DNA of 64,000 bases from Galliscardovia ingluviei (lineage in GTDB: Bacteria > Actinomycetota > Actinomycetes > Actinomycetales > Bifidobacteriaceae): positions 186,001-250,000 of the forward strand of contig NZ_BMDH01000001.1 of assembly GCF_014635685.1 (NCBI RefSeq). The letters are read 5' to 3'. Positions 61,755 to 64,000 of the stretch are shown one piece after another (within the stretch, counting starts at the first letter, position 1; each line of letters starts with the position of its first letter). The notes beneath the pieces are model-generated. The model saw only the letters and a program-made list of their open reading frames with translations, ran no database searches and had not been told where the DNA came from. Position numbers and translations under genes: made by a program.

Positions 61755-64000
61755 GTGGTAAACGTTCTGGACAGGGTCCTGCGAATTGGCGAGGGGCATC
61801 AGCTCCGTAAGCTCCAAGCCGTGGCTGAGGCCACTAATGCTCTTGAAGATACTATCAAGGCAATGACAGATGAAGAGCTTAAGGGACAGACTGCAAAATT
61901 TAAGCAGCGTCTTGAGCAGGGCGAGTCATTAGATGACTTGATGCCAGAAGCTTTTGCAACTGTGCGTGAGGCTTCACGCCGTACTCTTGGCATGCGTCAC
62001 TTTGACGTGCAGCTTATGGGTGGTGCCGCCTTGCATTGGGGCAATATTGCAGAAATGAAAACCGGTGAAGGTAAAACATTGGTAGCAACATTGCCAAGCT
62101 ATTTAAATGCTTTGGATGGCAAAGGCGTGCATGTGGTAACCGTCAATGATTACCTTGCAAGCTACCAGAGCGAGCTTATGGGTCGTGTGTTTAGATTCTT
62201 AGGCATGACCACTGGCTGTATCTTAACTGAGCAGAAGCCAGCAGAGCGCCGTCGTCAGTATGCCGCAGACGTAACCTATGGCACCAATAATGAGTTCGGC
62301 TTTGATTATTTGCGCGACAATATGGCGTGGAATAAGTCTGATTTGGTGCAGCGCGAGCATCATTATGCCATTGTCGATGAGGTTGATTCCATTCTTATCG
62401 ATGAAGCGCGTACACCATTGATTATTTCTGGTCCTGCTGAGGGCGATGTGACCCGTTGGTATGCACAGTTCGCCAAATTAGTAACTCGCCTAGACCGTGA
62501 TGTTGACTACGAAGTTGATGAGAAGAAGAAGGTTGTCGGCATTCTTGACCCTGGTATTACTAAGGTTGAGGATTATCTGGGTATTGACAATCTCTATGAA
62601 CCAGCAAATACTGCACTTATCGGTTATCTGAACAATGCAATTAAGGCTAAAGAACTCTTTATTCGTGATAAGGACTACGTGGTCACTCACGATGAAGTTT
62701 TGATTGTTGATGAACACACTGGTCGTATGCTGCCAGGTCGCCGTTACAATGAGGGATTGCATCAGGCTATTGAAGCTAAGGAACATGTTAAGGTTCAGGC
62801 TGAAAATCAGACCTTTGCAACGATTACTTTGCAGAATTACTTCCGCATGTATGACAAGCTTGCTGGTATGACTGGTACTGCTGAAACTGAGGCAGCAGAG
62901 TTTATGAATACCTACAAGCTTGGCGTTATTCCAATTCCTACGAATAAGCCAATGATTCGTGAGGATAAAGATGATTTGATTTTCCGTACTCAGAAGGAAA
63001 AGCTTTCTGCAATCGTTAAGGATGTTATTGCCCGCCATCAGAAGGGTCAGCCGGTTTTGCTTGGTACTGCTTCTGTTGAATCATCAGAAGTAGTTTCAAC
63101 GTTGCTGGATGTGGCTGGTATTGAGCACGAAGTGCTGAACGCTAAGCAGCATGAGCGTGAAGCTGCAGTGGTTGCTGTAGCAGGTCGTAAAGGCGCAGTT
63201 ACTGTAGCAACCAATATGGCCGGTCGTGGTACCGATATTATGCTTGGCGGTAATGTGGAATTCTTGGCTGATAAGCAGCTTAAGGCTCAAGGATATTCGC
63301 CAGAGGACACTCCAGAAGAGTATGAGAAGCTTTGGCCTGAAACATTAGAAGCTGTTCGCCAGCAGGTCAAAGATGAGCATGAGGAAGTTGTCAAGCTCGG
63401 TGGCTTGTATGTACTCGGTACTGAACGTCATGAGTCTCGTCGTATTGACAATCAGCTTCGTGGTCGTTCCGGTCGTCAGGGTGACCCTGGTGAGTCTCGC
63501 TTCTACTTAAGCCTCGAAGATAATTTGATGCGTTTGTTCAATACTCAGCTGGTTGCTCGTGTGATGGCGAAAGGTATGCCAACTGGCGAACCAATTGAAG
63601 CAAAAAGTGTGTCTAAGGGCGTGCGCAATGCGCAGAAGGCAGTAGAGTCGCGCAATTACGAAATTCGTAAGAACGTGCTGAAGTATGACGATGTGATGAA
63701 TAAGCAGCGTACTGTGATTTACGCAGAGCGTCAGGCTGTGCTTAAGGGTGAAGATATTGCCGAAGATGTGCAGCGCTTTATGACAGACACCATCGAGTCA
63801 TACGTGCGTGGAGCAAGCCGCACCAGCGATAAGCCAGCGGAGTGGGATTTGGATGCGCTGTGGAAGTCCTTCGGACGCTTGTATCCAATTACGGTAGAAG
63901 TTGAAGATGGTAAGCAGGCTATTGCTGAGATTCGCAAGGCTGATAAGGCTGTAGAAGTACTGCGTGATCTGATTGTGAAGGATGCTACTGAGCAGTATCG
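61755..64000 (+). CDS. secA: Preprotein translocase ATPase SecA (3' end outside window)
   Basis: Motor of general secretion through SecYEG. The frame is open from GTG 61755 (AGGGAG upstream) to the right edge, 748 codons. NBD1 has the Walker A region [13 protein letters not shown] and Walker [13 protein letters not shown]. The preprotein cross-linking domain follows. NBD2 has [13 protein letters not shown]-like [15 protein letters not shown] and [21 protein letters not shown]. The helical scaffold has begun ([14 protein letters not shown]). This is the housekeeping SecA1 type judging by its place after hpf. Confidence 0.96.
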   Translation, partial: MVNVLDRVLRIGEGHQLRKLQAVAEATNALEDTIKAMTDEELKGQTAKFKQRLEQGESLDDLMPEAFATVREASRRTLGMRHFDVQLMGGAALHWGNIAEMKTGEGKTLVATLPSYLNALDGKGVHVVTVNDYLASYQSELMGRVFRFLGMTTGCILTEQKPAERRRQYAADVTYGTNNEFGFDYLRDNMAWNKSDLVQREHHYAIVDEVDSILIDEARTPLIISGPAEGDVTRWYAQFAKLVTRLDRDVDYEVDEKKKVVGILDPGITKVEDYLGIDNLYEPANTALIGYLNNAIKAKELFIRDKDYVVTHDEVLIVDEHTGRMLPGRRYNEGLHQAIEAKEHVKVQAENQTFATITLQNYFRMYDKLAGMTGTAETEAAEFMNTYKLGVIPIPTNKPMIREDKDDLIFRTQKEKLSAIVKDVIARHQKGQPVLLGTASVESSEVVSTLLDVAGIEHEVLNAKQHEREAAVVAVAGRKGAVTVATNMAGRGTDIMLGGNVEFLADKQLKAQGYSPEDTPEEYEKLWPETLEAVRQQVKDEHEEVVKLGGLYVLGTERHESRRIDNQLRGRSGRQGDPGESRFYLSLEDNLMRLFNTQLVARVMAKGMPTGEPIEAKSVSKGVRNAQKAVESRNYEIRKNVLKYDDVMNKQRTVIYAERQAVLKGEDIAEDVQRFMTDTIESYVRGASRTSDKPAEWDLDALWKSFGRLYPITVEVEDGKQAIAEIRKADKAVEVLRDLIVKDATEQY

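Overview
The window is a 64-kb piece of a chromosome from a low-GC member of the Bifidobacteriaceae (Gardnerella/Alloscardovia/Scardovia-like; genus inferred, not proven). Reasons: the actinobacterial order miaB-miaA-ftsK-pgsA-cinA-clgR-DUF3046-recA-recX-rnpB-hpf-secA, DUF3710 and DUF3159 proteins, xerD-parA-scpA, an actinobacterial LexA box at recA, many GTG starts, and an LAxTG-type sorting signal.

Layout. 0-2.3 kb: xerD (cut by the window edge), parA and scpA, for chromosome segregation. 2.5-11.6 kb: an accessory redox block (acetoin/diacetyl reductase, flavodoxin-fold NAD(P)H oxidoreductase, MerR regulator with zinc alcohol dehydrogenase, aldo/keto reductase) plus a large wall-anchored CAP/Ig-repeat surface protein. 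Two MerR-type promoters with the same geometry suggest that part of this block is a carbonyl/thiol stress regulon. 11.9-15.8 kb: rpsO, pnp and scpB; scpB lies 12.8 kb from scpA. 15.9-24 kb: a MacB-like ABC transporter, typA, a small membrane protein, pheA, tyrA. 24-33.4 kb: nnr, a GNAT acetyltransferase, a frameshifted glycosyltransferase, xerC, exonuclease III, DUF3710, DUF3159 and a TRAM-domain RNA methyltransferase (RumA/TrmA family).

33.4-42.0 kb is a mosaic of foreign DNA next to the methyltransferase 3' end. It holds decayed Clostridia-like genes; an intact 800-residue protein of unknown function with a glycine-rich hydrophobic tail; an IS256-group transposase remnant; hydrolase and cyclophilin-like pseudogenes; and two further copies of the methyltransferase C-terminal sequence that look like old attachment sites. 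Last comes a complete Lactobacillus-like module: a CPG-type metal P-type ATPase, an HMA metallochaperone, a Ric-family di-iron protein and a Crp/Fnr regulator. Two promoters of this module carry FNR-type boxes at identical distances from their -10 elements, so the regulator very probably controls its own module.

42-50 kb: a short lipoprotein, a CtpE-like cation ATPase, aconitase, a BI-1/YccA membrane protein and a small alarmone synthetase. 50-64 kb: the tRNA modification, division, lipid synthesis, recombination, RNase P, ribosome hibernation and secretion cluster, ending inside secA. I saw no tRNA, rRNA or CRISPR array.
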